From the NCBI GenBank assembly GCA_022709385.1, contig JAKLIX010000005.1, positions 62,001-126,000 of the forward strand: a stretch of 64,000 nucleotides of DNA, given 5' to 3'. The stretch comes from Bacteroidota bacterium (lineage in GTDB: Bacteria; Bacteroidota; Bacteroidia; Bacteroidales; CAIXZF01). The notes under the pieces were generated by a model. The model had not been told where the DNA came from and ran no database searches. It saw only the letters and a program-made list of their open reading frames with translations. Numbering within the stretch: position 1 is the first letter of the stretch; every line of letters starts with the position of its first letter. A program made the translations under genes and the position numbers. Below are positions 9,065 to 17,762 of the stretch, piece by piece.

Positions 9065-10152
9065 GCGGAATCCCGTATTTCCGGTAATGCTGTCAGGGCA
9101 TGGCCTCTTTTGTCGAGGGGATAGCGTTCCACGATCCTTGCCCTGGCCTTTCGCCCTGCCTCCTCCTTGTTTTCCAGCGACAAGGCCCTGACGATCACCT
9201 CCCTGAGTAAGGCCGTGTCACGTTTTCCCAGGACAAATCCCGTATCGCCGGCGATCTCAGGAAGGATATTGACTGCCGACACGATGGGGATGCATTCGCA
9301 GCTCATGGCTTCACAGAGTGCAAGTCCGAAACCTTCAAAGATGCTGAGCTGCATATGAAAGCGGCAGCGGCTGTATTGCTGTTTCAATTCCTCCATCGTC
9401 AACCTGCCGGTAAATATCACATTACCGGGCAGCGGTCCGGAAGGAGGCGAACAGCCCACAATATGGAATAAGCAGTCAGGAAAATCCCCTGCCACCTGTA
9501 AAATCAGGTCACCTCCTTTTAACACAAACTGGCCTTGACCGATAACCGCAATGAACGTATTGTCTTCTTTACGGATATCCGGAAGTTTTTCCCAGAACAT
9601 GGTGTTCAGTCCGTTACCGATTACAGTGTAAGGTGTTTTCAGATGCGGGAAAAAGTGCTTGTATCCCTGCCGGATTTCTTCAGGCTTTCCACTATCATAG
9701 AAACTATTTTCCATATACACCAGTGATTCACTCACCGGCAGCAGTCGTGTGGCCAGGTGCATCGACAGGCGGCATGCAGCCCTCGACATTTTCTTCCGGA
9801 GGCTGCCATATGGAACCGATGGTATGGAGGCGCATTCTGTGCCATGCAGGATGAGAAACACCGGTTTGCCGGTCAGTCTGCCAAACAGTCCGGGCAGGAT
9901 GGCCCAATAGCCGGCAAAGGAAACAAAGATGGCCTTTGTCCCCCTGATTTCCAGGCAAAGCATCAGGATTTGCCGCAGGAGATTCAGCGGGAGTGTAAGG
10001 GGGTTCCTCCACGGGAACAGCTGGGAGACCAGGCGGTAAGATTTTCCGAGCAATGCCAGGTCGTTTTTGATAAAGCCCGAATCGACCGGTGAAATGTAAA
10101 TGATCTTTCTGAAGGCTTTATGTTCAGGCATGCCGGTTTTGGGTTTCCGCAA
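9013..10152 (-). CDS. GT4-like glycosyltransferase
   Basis: A 379-residue GT-B fold glycosyltransferase. The C-terminal donor-binding half holds FEGFGLALCEAMSCECIPI, the E-x7-E pattern of family 4 enzymes (about residues 265-285). The preceding VIGQGQFVLKGGDLIL region fits the Rossmann linker. The N-terminal half, with FVSFAGYWAILPGLFGRLTG and LILHGTE, fits the acceptor domain. No signal peptide is present. The sugar and acceptor are unknown. It lies 46 bases after the SGNH-like gene on the same strand, so it may be the tail of that transcript. The last 16 codons or so overlap the end of the FkbM gene. Confidence 0.8.
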   Translation of the reverse strand: MRKPKTGMPEHKAFRKIIYISPVDSGFIKNDLALLGKSYRLVSQLFPWRNPLTLPLNLLRQILMLCLEIRGTKAIFVSFAGYWAILPGLFGRLTGKPVFLILHGTECASIPSVPYGSLRKKMSRAACRLSMHLATRLLPVSESLVYMENSFYDSGKPEEIRQGYKHFFPHLKTPYTVIGNGLNTMFWEKLPDIRKEDNTFIAVIGQGQFVLKGGDLILQVAGDFPDCLFHIVGCSPPSGPLPGNVIFTGRLTMEELKQQYSRCRFHMQLSIFEGFGLALCEAMSCECIPIVSAVNILPEIAGDTGFVLGKRDTALLREVIVRALSLENKEEAGRKARARIVERYPLDKRGHALTALPEIRDSAQKGSRSSCPGMPEGKQ

Positions 10153-10198
10153 AGGTAAGCAGGCAGGGGGATGCTTGCGCCATTCCTGCCTTATTTTC

Positions 10199-11476
10199 TC
10201 AGAAGACCGTTCTGGAACCGTTCACATCCCCGTAACACAGCCCTTTGATCTCCACCTGAACGTTGCTGCTGCCGTCGAACAGCACTTCCATATTTTCAAA
10301 GATCCAGTCGCCTGAAGGAAAGCCGTAGATCAGTCCCACAAACCTCCTCGCCGCCATCAGGGCATCCGTGGCATTGATGATATGGTTGCCGTCGAGGTTG
10401 GCAGCTTCTTCTCTCAGACCGGTCAGGGCAATGAGGCTCACAAAGTGTTTGAGTATCAGCAGGGCATCATCGGAGTTCACCCCTCCCCAGGCAATGGAGG
10501 TTGCCGGTTCAAGCCGGTAAAAACCCGGGGCCAATGCCGGAAAGGAAAAGCTACCGTTACCATCTGTGATGCTTGAATCGGCGATGGTGCAGCATCCCAC
10601 CTTGAGATACACTTTTACTCCGGCAAGGGGGGTTGAATCCGCATTGTCGTAAAACACGGTTCCGCCGAGATCTGCCAGTCCCAAAAGCGTTTCGTAAGCA
10701 ATGGCGGCATCAAAGGTTTCGTTCACCAATTGGGGAGCAACAAGCTGGGTTGCGGCGGCATTGGGGTGACTGTCCCAGGCAGATACGGCATAGACAGGAT
10801 TCAGAAATCCCTGTGCATTGGCCACTTTGTGGAAATAATCGAACACATACACATTGGGCGGAAACGGTCCGTACACCGGGTCAAGGCCTGCGGCCAGGGT
10901 ATCTTTGGCCCATTTGCTGAAACGGTGGGAACGCTGGGCTTCGGCATAGTTGGTTGCATTCTGAACAAGGGGTGCATTGGTCCAGATCACGAAAAAGTGT
11001 TCAGGATGACCGGCCATCACCGACACGAAGTTCCGCCAGTGCCATTTATAATTATAGACGCTTTTCAGTGTCGGATTCAGGGTGTCGGATGGCTGTCCTT
11101 CCGAAACAATGCTTGAGCATGGATAACAGGATTTGATCATCAGGATGGGGTTACCCGGGCAGTAATTGCAGATATCTTCGGGGTAAGCATCGGTGAAAAT
11201 GGTATGCCAGGTAGACCATTCATTGTCGTTGTAAGCAGGGAACCAGGTTTCGGTCATGCTGACAGCCTGTGAGCCCGTATATCCGTGGGCCTGGTTGTAC
11301 AGCTGGATTTGCTGTGGAACGCTGGTGTTGCTGCCATTGGGCCCCCAGATATTCCCGCCTGTGCTGTGATGCAGGAAGATGCCGTTGCGGATGACGGGAT
11401 TCTGGCTGAAAGTGTATCCAATAAAAACAAATGTCAGCAGAAAACTGATGGTTCGCGACAGACCGGAAGCATTCAT
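10199..11476 (-). CDS. Secreted SGNH-like protein with C-terminal dockerin-like module
   Basis: A 425-residue exported protein (signal peptide ending FVFIGYTFSQ). The N-terminal half begins GIFLHHSTGGNIWG, a pattern seen in SGNH/GDSL-like hydrolases, with NPILMIKSCYPCS and HFFVIWTNAPL as plausible central strands. The catalytic residues are not securely assigned. Residues about 272-425 form the shared dockerin-like module: GTVFYDNAD sandwich, WGGVNSDDALLILKHFV, LDGNHIINATDAL, and CYGDVNGS near the end. It has no T9SS sorting domain. The stop of the upstream lipoprotein gene is 3 bases away, so the two are very probably co-transcribed with the CotH gene before it. Confidence 0.7.
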   Translation of the reverse strand: MNASGLSRTISFLLTFVFIGYTFSQNPVIRNGIFLHHSTGGNIWGPNGSNTSVPQQIQLYNQAHGYTGSQAVSMTETWFPAYNDNEWSTWHTIFTDAYPEDICNYCPGNPILMIKSCYPCSSIVSEGQPSDTLNPTLKSVYNYKWHWRNFVSVMAGHPEHFFVIWTNAPLVQNATNYAEAQRSHRFSKWAKDTLAAGLDPVYGPFPPNVYVFDYFHKVANAQGFLNPVYAVSAWDSHPNAAATQLVAPQLVNETFDAAIAYETLLGLADLGGTVFYDNADSTPLAGVKVYLKVGCCTIADSSITDGNGSFSFPALAPGFYRLEPATSIAWGGVNSDDALLILKHFVSLIALTGLREEAANLDGNHIINATDALMAARRFVGLIYGFPSGDWIFENMEVLFDGSSNVQVEIKGLCYGDVNGSRTVF

Positions 11477-11479
11477 ATC

Positions 11480-11881
11480 TCAGAGTTTGCTTATTTCGAA
11501 TGTACCTGCATCCACCTTTTGTTTGTTCCGGGTGATTTCCACCCGTTTCACCACGGCGGTCTGCCCGGCAAGGGTAGTATCCTCTGCATAAACATACAGG
11601 GTATAATCTCCCTTGCGAAGGTACTTAAATTCGAAACGTCCGTCAGGGCCTGTTCTAATCCGGTCGCTGTAGCTTACATCATCGCCGTAAACGATATAGA
11701 CCCATTCATCGGCACCCATATAAGTCCCCTGGATCACCAGCATGTTCACATTGTAATCCGTTACATGGACGGCACCGCTGATACTGGAATTGCCGCCGCT
11801 TCCCGCTTCCTTTTGGCAGGATGCAAGCAGGATGGCAAACAGGCTTGCGATAAGTATCGCGGATTTTCTGTTCCTAATCAT
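11480..11881 (-). CDS. Lipoprotein with carboxypeptidase-regulatory-like domain (copy 1)
   Basis: A 133-residue predicted lipoprotein: signal segment with lipobox LASC, then CQKEAGSGGN. The mature part is one beta-sandwich with SYSDRIRTGPDGRFEFKYL and KGDYTLYVYAEDTT, like carboxypeptidase-regulatory or CNA-B domains. It is clearly paralogous to the protein at 17337-17750, sharing GG.(A/S)SI.G...V.DYN near the N-terminus and the SYSDR.RT..DG.FEF.YLRKG core. It follows the CotH gene by 25 bases and precedes the SGNH-like gene by 3 bases. The role is unknown; it may be a periplasmic or surface-anchored partner of the CotH/VTC group. Confidence 0.75.
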   Translation of the reverse strand: MIRNRKSAILIASLFAILLASCQKEAGSGGNSSISGAVHVTDYNVNMLVIQGTYMGADEWVYIVYGDDVSYSDRIRTGPDGRFEFKYLRKGDYTLYVYAEDTTLAGQTAVVKRVEITRNKQKVDAGTFEISKL

Positions 11882-11906
11882 GATATCATGTCAGTTGATG
11901 AAGTGG

Positions 11907-14444
11907 TCAGGGCAGGTAAACCAATTTCAGGCTTTTGGCGGTATTTCCGGTTTTAAAATTCAGGAAATACAGTCCGGGGCTGAGATTCATTGATGCCGGA
12001 TCAATGTGTATGAAATGTTTGCCGGATTCCATCCTGGCTGAGGGAGTATGGAGATCGGCTATGAATTTTCCGTCGGGCTGGAAAAGTTTCAGGTTGACGG
12101 ATGCTGCGGCAGGCAGGTCGATCACCAGGGTGATGTTGTCTTTGGCGGGGGAGGGGAAGAGATACGCTTCAGGATGTTTTGGAGATTCCTGCCGGGGATT
12201 CACCTGGGTAATCAGTGAGAAATGTGCCACAAGCGTATCACTTTGGTTCAGGTTGACCAGGGCTGTATCGGAAGCGGCATTGGGGATGAAGGTCTGGCTG
12301 TTGGAAGACCAGTGGTCGAAATAATAGCCGGCATTGGGATAGGCTGCAAGCCTGGTGCCGATACCGCCGAAGTATGTACCGGTCCACGGATATACGAATA
12401 TCGGGATAGAATTGAGTATCACGGATCCTGCATCAGGAGGATCAACCTTAATGGTTACCTGGTAAGGACCGTTGAGTCCGTAACAATTGGTAAATCCGTT
12501 GCTTAGCCAGGCACACCTGGTACTGACAAAATCGCGGAGTTCCTGCACGTTGGATTTCCATTCGTTGTATGTTCCGCTCCATCTTTGCGCCTGCCTGGTC
12601 ATTTCCGGGTCGATGATATTTTCGGTGCTGTCGAGCTGTGCGAGCATGTTGTCGCAACTGAAGACCGTATTCCACAGGTCGATCTGGCGGGTGATATAAT
12701 ATCTGTTAATTTCAGAATTCTGTCTCAGGTGATTGAGCAGGGCCATATGGCCCTTTGGGTCGGAAGAACCCGTCAGCCCGTCCACATTGCAGGGATTGGC
12801 GTAGGGGGTGGTATTGGGGATATTGGTATAATTGATATAGTGGCCGAAGGTGGCATCATTGTCCCAAAGGATCCATCCCCATTTCAGGTGGGTGCCGGTG
12901 CTGTCAAGACCACGCCACCAGCCGAGATTCCAGTTCAGCCAGTCGGAGCACACCGTCATCGAATTAACGATCACATAGTCAACCAGGCTTTTGTAATCGA
13001 TGCGGGTATCCACATAGGTATAATTGGCGGGGATTGCCATATTCATGGCCATGACGGTGTTATACAGCGCATTCCAGTCGTTGATGGCCTGCGTACCGCC
13101 ATATTCGGCCCAGGTGCTGCCCCAGTGGAGGATGAACTGGAGGTTGTATTTATCCTGACCGTAATAATAGCTGGTATAATCATGGTCGTCGCATTTCTCC
13201 CGGATGTCATACACTCCCCAATACTGGCCGTTGAGGTACACGATGGCTTTCTCCGAACGTCTGAGGTTCAGATTCATCCCTCCTATGTCCACCAGGCTGT
13301 GGATGTAAGCATCGCGCATATGGGCACTGCCTTCATTGGCGGAATGGTGATCGGCAGGATAATTATCATCTCCGGCGGCTCTGAGGATGATGCGCTGGAA
13401 ATTCTTCCGGTACGACCAGTTGAAGAGGAATTCCTCGATACTGTGATTGTATGCCATCTCATCGCGTGAAATGAAATCAATGCTGCGGTGGCTGAGTGCC
13501 CAGGAATCCTGCCCGTGCTTGTTAAACTCTCCGTAAGTAGTGGCGGTACGTTCACCGTTCAGGTTGAAATACTCAAAAGATCCGTGGGGTTCCAGGGCTG
13601 AGTTCCCGTTTGCAAGTGTGTTCAGTTGTGTTCCGGCAATGGAAACAACTACGGTGGTGTGATTTTCGTTGATAAAATAGGTATTAAACCTGACAAGACT
13701 TGGCAGCACTTCCGGGTCGGCGCTGATGGTGATGGCCTTGATGATTGTGGTAGCGGCAACAGTGATGGGGTTCGAGTATATGGGACTGGAGATACCCGGC
13801 TCCGTTCCATCCAGGGTATAATGAATATCCGCATTGGTTTCGAGGGTTGAAAGGTATATGGTGATGGGCGTAGTGTAAAATCCCGCCGGCAGGTTGTAAT
13901 CGGGGCGGTCGGCGTAGCGGTAATAGGGAGTAGCCGTACTGTTGGAGGCATTGATGGTGGGCGAGGTGAAGATACTCCAGGCTGAAGCCCCGTTGATCGT
14001 TCTTCCGCGTGAGTGGCCAAGGTGGGTTTTCTTGCGCAGCTTGAGCGAATCCACGATCGCTCCGGAAGGATCGGCAAGAATGATAAACTCACTGTTGTTC
14101 TTTGTTTGTGTGAGCCTGAAGCTGGTGTGATAATGGGTTCCTGAAACCTCGTCCCTTCCCGACGTCCAGAACCGCCTGAACCCATTGGCTGTGATGTTCA
14201 CTCCCGAAGGTATCTGCCACTTGGTGACATTGGCTGAGTCATCGCTCAGGTAATAGCCCGACAAGTCCACGGTGCTGCCTCCTGCGTTATAAAGCTCGAA
14301 CCAGTCCTCATACTTGCCGTAATTATCCTGGAACTGGGTCAGATTGGAGCAGGAATACTCATTGATCACAACCTGGGAACATACCTGGAACACGGTTAAC
14401 GAAAACAGCAGACCGGGTAAAATCAAACGTATGGCTTTTCTCAT
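11907..14444 (-). CDS. CotH kinase-family T9SS protein with lamin-tail and chitobiase-like domains
   Basis: An 845-residue exported protein. Order: signal peptide (ending VFQVCSQ); lamin-tail domain (VVINEYSCSN, DWFELYNAGGSTVDLSGYYL; about 25-130); chitobiase/FN3-like domain (IHYTLDGTEPG; about 190-250); CotH kinase-like domain (about 280-600) with IVYLNGQYWGVYDIREK and GWILWDNDATFG, the latter resembling the metal-binding DxD..FG part; a B-repeat-like segment (VTIKVDPPDAGSV); and a T9SS domain from YLFPSPAKDN. CotH proteins in Bacillus are atypical kinases acting on spore-coat proteins; in Bacteroidota the substrate is unknown. It sits at the end of the VTC/DUF4956/DUF2490 operon after a 99-base gap that contains its own -7-like site. 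Confidence 0.85.
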   Translation of the reverse strand: MRKAIRLILPGLLFSLTVFQVCSQVVINEYSCSNLTQFQDNYGKYEDWFELYNAGGSTVDLSGYYLSDDSANVTKWQIPSGVNITANGFRRFWTSGRDEVSGTHYHTSFRLTQTKNNSEFIILADPSGAIVDSLKLRKKTHLGHSRGRTINGASAWSIFTSPTINASNSTATPYYRYADRPDYNLPAGFYTTPITIYLSTLETNADIHYTLDGTEPGISSPIYSNPITVAATTIIKAITISADPEVLPSLVRFNTYFINENHTTVVVSIAGTQLNTLANGNSALEPHGSFEYFNLNGERTATTYGEFNKHGQDSWALSHRSIDFISRDEMAYNHSIEEFLFNWSYRKNFQRIILRAAGDDNYPADHHSANEGSAHMRDAYIHSLVDIGGMNLNLRRSEKAIVYLNGQYWGVYDIREKCDDHDYTSYYYGQDKYNLQFILHWGSTWAEYGGTQAINDWNALYNTVMAMNMAIPANYTYVDTRIDYKSLVDYVIVNSMTVCSDWLNWNLGWWRGLDSTGTHLKWGWILWDNDATFGHYINYTNIPNTTPYANPCNVDGLTGSSDPKGHMALLNHLRQNSEINRYYITRQIDLWNTVFSCDNMLAQLDSTENIIDPEMTRQAQRWSGTYNEWKSNVQELRDFVSTRCAWLSNGFTNCYGLNGPYQVTIKVDPPDAGSVILNSIPIFVYPWTGTYFGGIGTRLAAYPNAGYYFDHWSSNSQTFIPNAASDTALVNLNQSDTLVAHFSLITQVNPRQESPKHPEAYLFPSPAKDNITLVIDLPAAASVNLKLFQPDGKFIADLHTPSARMESGKHFIHIDPASMNLSPGLYFLNFKTGNTAKSLKLVYLP

Positions 14445-14471
14445 GTGGTAATGTTAAAACTATCCGGATTT

Positions 14472-14479
14472 CAAAATTA
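14472..14479 (-). promoter_or_regulatory. -7 element upstream of the first CotH gene
   Basis: CAAAATTA on the plus strand reads TAATTTTG on the minus strand, a perfect TAnnTTTG, 28 bases before the CotH start at 14444. No TTG at -33 spacing is seen, so it may be an internal promoter in the 99-base gap after the DUF2490 gene or a chance match in an A/T-rich stretch. Confidence 0.35.
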
Positions 14480-14543
14480 AGCTATTTTTAAATTAAGGTT
14501 AAGGAAAAGTTAAGCAAGCTTCTCCAGTTCCAAACCATATCCC

Positions 14544-15233
14544 TTATAAGGAAAAATAATACCCAATCCCTGTAACATAATCAAATTCAGGGTTTTTCAC
14601 ACCATATTCCCGCTGGAAAAGGTAAAACAGTTCGAACATATGCTTACGGTTGAGGCGGTATTCCACCCCTGCCATATAGCGGGTCTGATTAATCCCCTGG
14701 TTTTGCTTCAGCTCCAATGGCAGGAAAAGCTCGGCATTCACATAGGGTTCGAACGCTGACTTATTATTGTATGAAAGATTGAGTCTGAAACGGGTGGTAT
14801 ATTCGGGTATTTTTCCGTCCGGACTGGAATACAAGTCGGTGAACTGAGTCTGGAATCTTGTTCTGAAGGACATTCTGATCCTGTCAACTTTCTCGCGGAT
14901 CGTAACCTGTGCATACCAGCGGTGCCTTGTGCTGTAAGAATCGTCGAGGCGTCGTTTGCCGGAGAATCTGTAATTTGCCGACACTCTCAGGTTTTTGTGA
15001 AGCCTGTAATCCAGTCCCATGTCGGCAAAGATTGTTCCTGCCTCACTGATGTTTTCGTTGAAACGGGATTCTGCGGACATGGTGACTGAAAACCTGGAGG
15101 TGACTTTCTTTTCTGCATTCAGGCTGAGCCATAAACCGGCATCATTCACCTGGGCTGAAACAAGGGACGCCGTGTGCAGGTTGCAGACAAGGACTGCAAA
15201 CAGACCAATACGGAACAGAAGGGGAATCTTCAT
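14544..15233 (-). CDS. DUF2490 outer-membrane beta-barrel protein
   Basis: A 229-residue protein with a signal peptide and alternating amphipathic strands typical of an outer-membrane barrel of the DUF2490 family (DAGLWLSLNAEKKV, FADMGLDYRLHKNLRVSANYRFSG, and the terminal FDYVTGIGYYFSL with a C-terminal aromatic/leucine end). The function is unknown; transport or an envelope scaffold role is possible. It overlaps the DUF4956 stop by one base, so both are translated from one transcript. The genomic link to VTC and CotH genes is the main clue to its role. Confidence 0.8.
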   Translation of the reverse strand: MKIPLLFRIGLFAVLVCNLHTASLVSAQVNDAGLWLSLNAEKKVTSRFSVTMSAESRFNENISEAGTIFADMGLDYRLHKNLRVSANYRFSGKRRLDDSYSTRHRWYAQVTIREKVDRIRMSFRTRFQTQFTDLYSSPDGKIPEYTTRFRLNLSYNNKSAFEPYVNAELFLPLELKQNQGINQTRYMAGVEYRLNRKHMFELFYLFQREYGVKNPEFDYVTGIGYYFSL

Positions 15234-15988
15234 TATTCCGTTTCGGTTTTCCTGGTTTCGTAATAGTAAACCATGATCTCCGCGGCATCCCGCATGTAAT
15301 TCACCCTGGAGATCTTGACCCGGTGAACCGGCAGCCCGGTTCGTTTCCGGATGTCTTCAAGCAGGATCTCCATTTTATCGGGTGTGATGTTTTCAGTGTT
15401 GTCGTAATAGATCAGCCTGGAATGTTCCCTGCGGAAGAAGATATTGCTGTCATAGATAAAGGTCAGCAGGAATATCACGGCATTGATAATGATAAGTTCA
15501 TGGTACTCCAGTTCGATGGCGCTGATCAGGCCGATGCCGATAAAGATGAAAAGATAGGTCAGTTCCTTCATGGAGACGCTTTCAGTACGGTATCTGAGCA
15601 TGGAGAAAACCGCAAAAAGTCCGAAAGCAGCCCCGACCGATATTTTGATCTTGTTCAGCAGGAAGGTCAGCATAAAGATCATCACATTGAACATCAGATA
15701 GGTGAAGATGTTCTCATGGTGGCCTCCGTTGCGTCTGAAGACAAACAGGATGATCAACATGAAGCTGACCAGGTCGATCAGCAGGTAAACGAAGAAGGCC
15801 TGGTTTACCTCCACCACATCCTTTTTCTTGTCTGATTTCTTGTCTTTCTTGTCATCCTTGCTCTCCGCGGCATCTTCCTGTGCAAGAGAAATGAGGCCTG
15901 TTTCGGTTTCCTGTGCCCTGACCGGTACACCCGGGGTGGCCAGTGCCGCAAACAGCAGAAGAAAGAGACACAGCTTAATTGTCTTCAT
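15233..15988 (-). CDS. DUF4956 integral membrane protein
   Basis: A 251-residue protein with a signal-like N-terminus (MKTIKLCLFLLLFAALATPG...RAQ), then a highly charged linker rich in Lys and Asp (around residues 40-58), then about four membrane helices (FFVYLLIDLVSFMLIILFVF, IFTYLMFNVMIFMLTFLL, and two more), with FGLFAVFSMLRYRTESVSMKE between them, and a C-terminal soluble domain of about 80 residues. This matches DUF4956, which I recall occurring beside VTC-domain genes; its function is unknown. It overlaps the VTC gene by 14 bases, which suggests translational coupling. It may anchor or feed the VTC protein at the inner membrane. Confidence 0.8.
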   Translation of the reverse strand: MKTIKLCLFLLLFAALATPGVPVRAQETETGLISLAQEDAAESKDDKKDKKSDKKKDVVEVNQAFFVYLLIDLVSFMLIILFVFRRNGGHHENIFTYLMFNVMIFMLTFLLNKIKISVGAAFGLFAVFSMLRYRTESVSMKELTYLFIFIGIGLISAIELEYHELIIINAVIFLLTFIYDSNIFFRREHSRLIYYDNTENITPDKMEILLEDIRKRTGLPVHRVKISRVNYMRDAAEIMVYYYETRKTETE

Positions 15989-16748
15989 GGCTGATTTTAT
16001 TGATACGTCTGATTTTGGATCTGAAATTATTCGTTTTCACCTGATCATACAGACTTACAATCCCGAGGATGTATTTACTGACAGACAAGCGTCGGATATG
16101 CATCTGTTTCATCAGGTCGAGAAAGGGAGATGATGATGATTTCTGCATTTTCAGTTCTGCGATCACCAGGGCAGGATAGGATGCAGTGCCCGATCCGTTG
16201 GTATAGGAAAGCTGAGTATCGATGGTGAGACGTTCCCGATTGCTGAGGTTCACCAGGGTAATCCTTTTGTAATTGATCCATAGCCGGGGCAGAAGGGTAA
16301 GCTCTGACAAGGCCGGGCGTGCTCTCATAAAGGTATCAGCATCCCCGCTGATGGATTCTTCTATCTCCAGTCTCTTTATTCTTTCCTTAATTGTCCGGGC
16401 GTGGTTGTTCTTGAATTTAATCTCAAAATAACTCTGACCACTGTCCAGATACGACCTGTACCTGACCTTGTACCGGTTCATATGTCGGTTGTGGTGAAGC
16501 CGGTAGAAAAGCATATCCTCTGTGTCGAAGTACAGGTTGCTGTATCGGTTCTCGATGGTCTTCCTCACCTGGAGCACGTGGTATTCGGGCATCAGTGCCA
16601 GCAATACTTCAGGCAGCTGCCGCAGGTTGAACACAAATTTGGTGTCAATCCTGTCCATCAGGGCTACCTGATCCATCTCCCTGAGTGTGATGGTCCGGTA
16701 CTGAGATAATATGTCATTCAAATCCTGCATGGAAGTCAGTAAGGTCAA
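15975..16748 (-). CDS. VTC-domain polyphosphate polymerase-like protein
   Basis: A 257-residue soluble protein of the VTC / CYTH-like tunnel fold. Family features seen are MDRIDTKFVF near the N-terminus, YSNLYFDTEDMLFYRLHHN, the basic strand RYKVRYRSY, EIKFKNN and later RLTIDTQLSY, AELKMQ and SVSKYILG, all charged residues expected to line the tunnel. In yeast Vtc4 this fold makes polyphosphate from ATP. For bacterial homologues the product is inferred, not shown here. The start at 16748 is used; an ATG at 16730 is also possible. It lies 25 bases after the small secreted protein gene and overlaps the DUF4956 gene by 14 bases. Confidence 0.8.
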   Translation of the reverse strand: MTLLTSMQDLNDILSQYRTITLREMDQVALMDRIDTKFVFNLRQLPEVLLALMPEYHVLQVRKTIENRYSNLYFDTEDMLFYRLHHNRHMNRYKVRYRSYLDSGQSYFEIKFKNNHARTIKERIKRLEIEESISGDADTFMRARPALSELTLLPRLWINYKRITLVNLSNRERLTIDTQLSYTNGSGTASYPALVIAELKMQKSSSSPFLDLMKQMHIRRLSVSKYILGIVSLYDQVKTNNFRSKIRRINKISHEDN

Positions 16749-16773
16749 TGATCACCGGTTATTTCCCAATTTA

Positions 16774-17340
16774 TCAGTAATAGTCGTATGCATATTTTTT
16801 TGAGGATTGTACCTTCCCGGAAGGATCCAAAACCTGCTTTGTGACTTTCAACTTCTTTTTATTATGGGTGAAAACAGTCTTCTTCATCAGCTCCCCGCGC
16901 TCATCATACACAGTCTCACTGGTTTTTTCGCCGTCTGCCCCGTATGTAAACAGGGTTTTTCCCTTCAGTTTCCCGGCCGCATCCCATTCCAGTTCTTCCG
17001 TCTTGTCACCCATGGCATTGTATCTGAACTGCAGCCTGTAATTGATGTTTTTCGAAGGATTGAAGAAACTCTCAGCTGTTTTGTTACCGTCGCCGTCGTA
17101 TGTTACCAGGATTTTGCTGATGATGGTGCCATCCGGAGCGTAGGTGATGCTGGTGGTGAGTTTCCCGCTCTTATCGTATTCCTCGTAGGATTCCTTCACC
17201 ATCTGACCTCCCTGGTCTTCTGTCCAGGTGGTAAGCGATCTGATTTTGTTGGCTTTGATCTCTTTCTTACTCTGGCCGGTAACCGGAAGCGAAATGGCTA
17301 TTGCACAGGTCAACAGCAGGGTAAATTGTATTAATTTCAT
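16774..17340 (-). CDS. Secreted protein with YD/RHS-like short repeats
   Basis: A 188-residue exported protein (signal peptide ending SLPVTGQS). The mature part has tandem repeats of about 21-23 residues, with patterns YDKSGKLTTSITYAPDG, YDGDGNKTAESFF, YNAMGDKTEELEWDAAG and YGADGEKTSETVYDERG. They resemble YD or MORN-like beta-hairpin repeats. No enzyme motif is seen. It overlaps the upstream lipoprotein gene by 4 bases (ATGA type), so it belongs to the VTC operon. It may be a periplasmic binding or scaffold element. Confidence 0.65.
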   Translation of the reverse strand: MKLIQFTLLLTCAIAISLPVTGQSKKEIKANKIRSLTTWTEDQGGQMVKESYEEYDKSGKLTTSITYAPDGTIISKILVTYDGDGNKTAESFFNPSKNINYRLQFRYNAMGDKTEELEWDAAGKLKGKTLFTYGADGEKTSETVYDERGELMKKTVFTHNKKKLKVTKQVLDPSGKVQSSKKYAYDYY

Positions 17341-17750
17341 TGAAAGATAACTATATCGGGCGTTTCAACATGCTGTTTCCGTTTTGTAATCTCAACCTCC
17401 AGGATGACGGGGACAGGGGCATTGGTTTGCAGGGTCGAATCCCTGGAATAGGCATACACCCTGTAATGTCCTTTTCGAAGATACCGGAATTCGAAGGTGC
17501 CGTCATAGTTGGTTCTGAGCCTATCGCTGTACGACTTGTCATCTCCGCACACCAGGTATACTTCCACATCTCCGCCGTAATATTCTTCTTCAAGTACGGT
17601 AAAGGTTGCATTATAATCTTTCACATAAATTTTGCCATAGATAGAAGCTTCGCCTCCGAAGCCGGGCTCCTTTTCACAGGCACCCAGCAGGATGGAGATG
17701 CACGCAAGCAGGCAGGCTTTATACAGTGACATTGTCAGCATTCTGTCCAT
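17337..17750 (-). CDS. Lipoprotein with carboxypeptidase-regulatory-like domain (copy 2)
   Basis: A 137-residue predicted lipoprotein with lipobox LGAC (MSLYKACLLACISILLGAC if started at the ATG at 17732; ATGs at 17741 and 17750 are alternatives). The mature domain has SYSDRLRTNYDGTFEFRYL and KGHYRVYAYSRDST. It is paralogous to 11480-11881, so the operon is bracketed by two copies. It begins 12 bases after the propeller gene stop. The 4-base overlap with the next gene indicates translational coupling. The partner is unknown. Confidence 0.75.
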   Translation of the reverse strand: MDRMLTMSLYKACLLACISILLGACEKEPGFGGEASIYGKIYVKDYNATFTVLEEEYYGGDVEVYLVCGDDKSYSDRLRTNYDGTFEFRYLRKGHYRVYAYSRDSTLQTNAPVPVILEVEITKRKQHVETPDIVIFQ

Positions 17751-17762
17751 GCCTGGTTTTCA

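Noticed and set aside
12585..13469. 294-residue open frame antisense to the first CotH gene
   Set aside because: Ile/Val/Gly-rich shadow typical of the reverse strand of this codon usage.
15975..16748. Adenylate cyclase or thiamine triphosphatase (CYTH) instead of VTC
   Set aside because: The MDRxDTKFVF and YFDT...HH motifs and the DUF4956 neighbour favour VTC; the fold is shared, so the alternative is not fully excluded.
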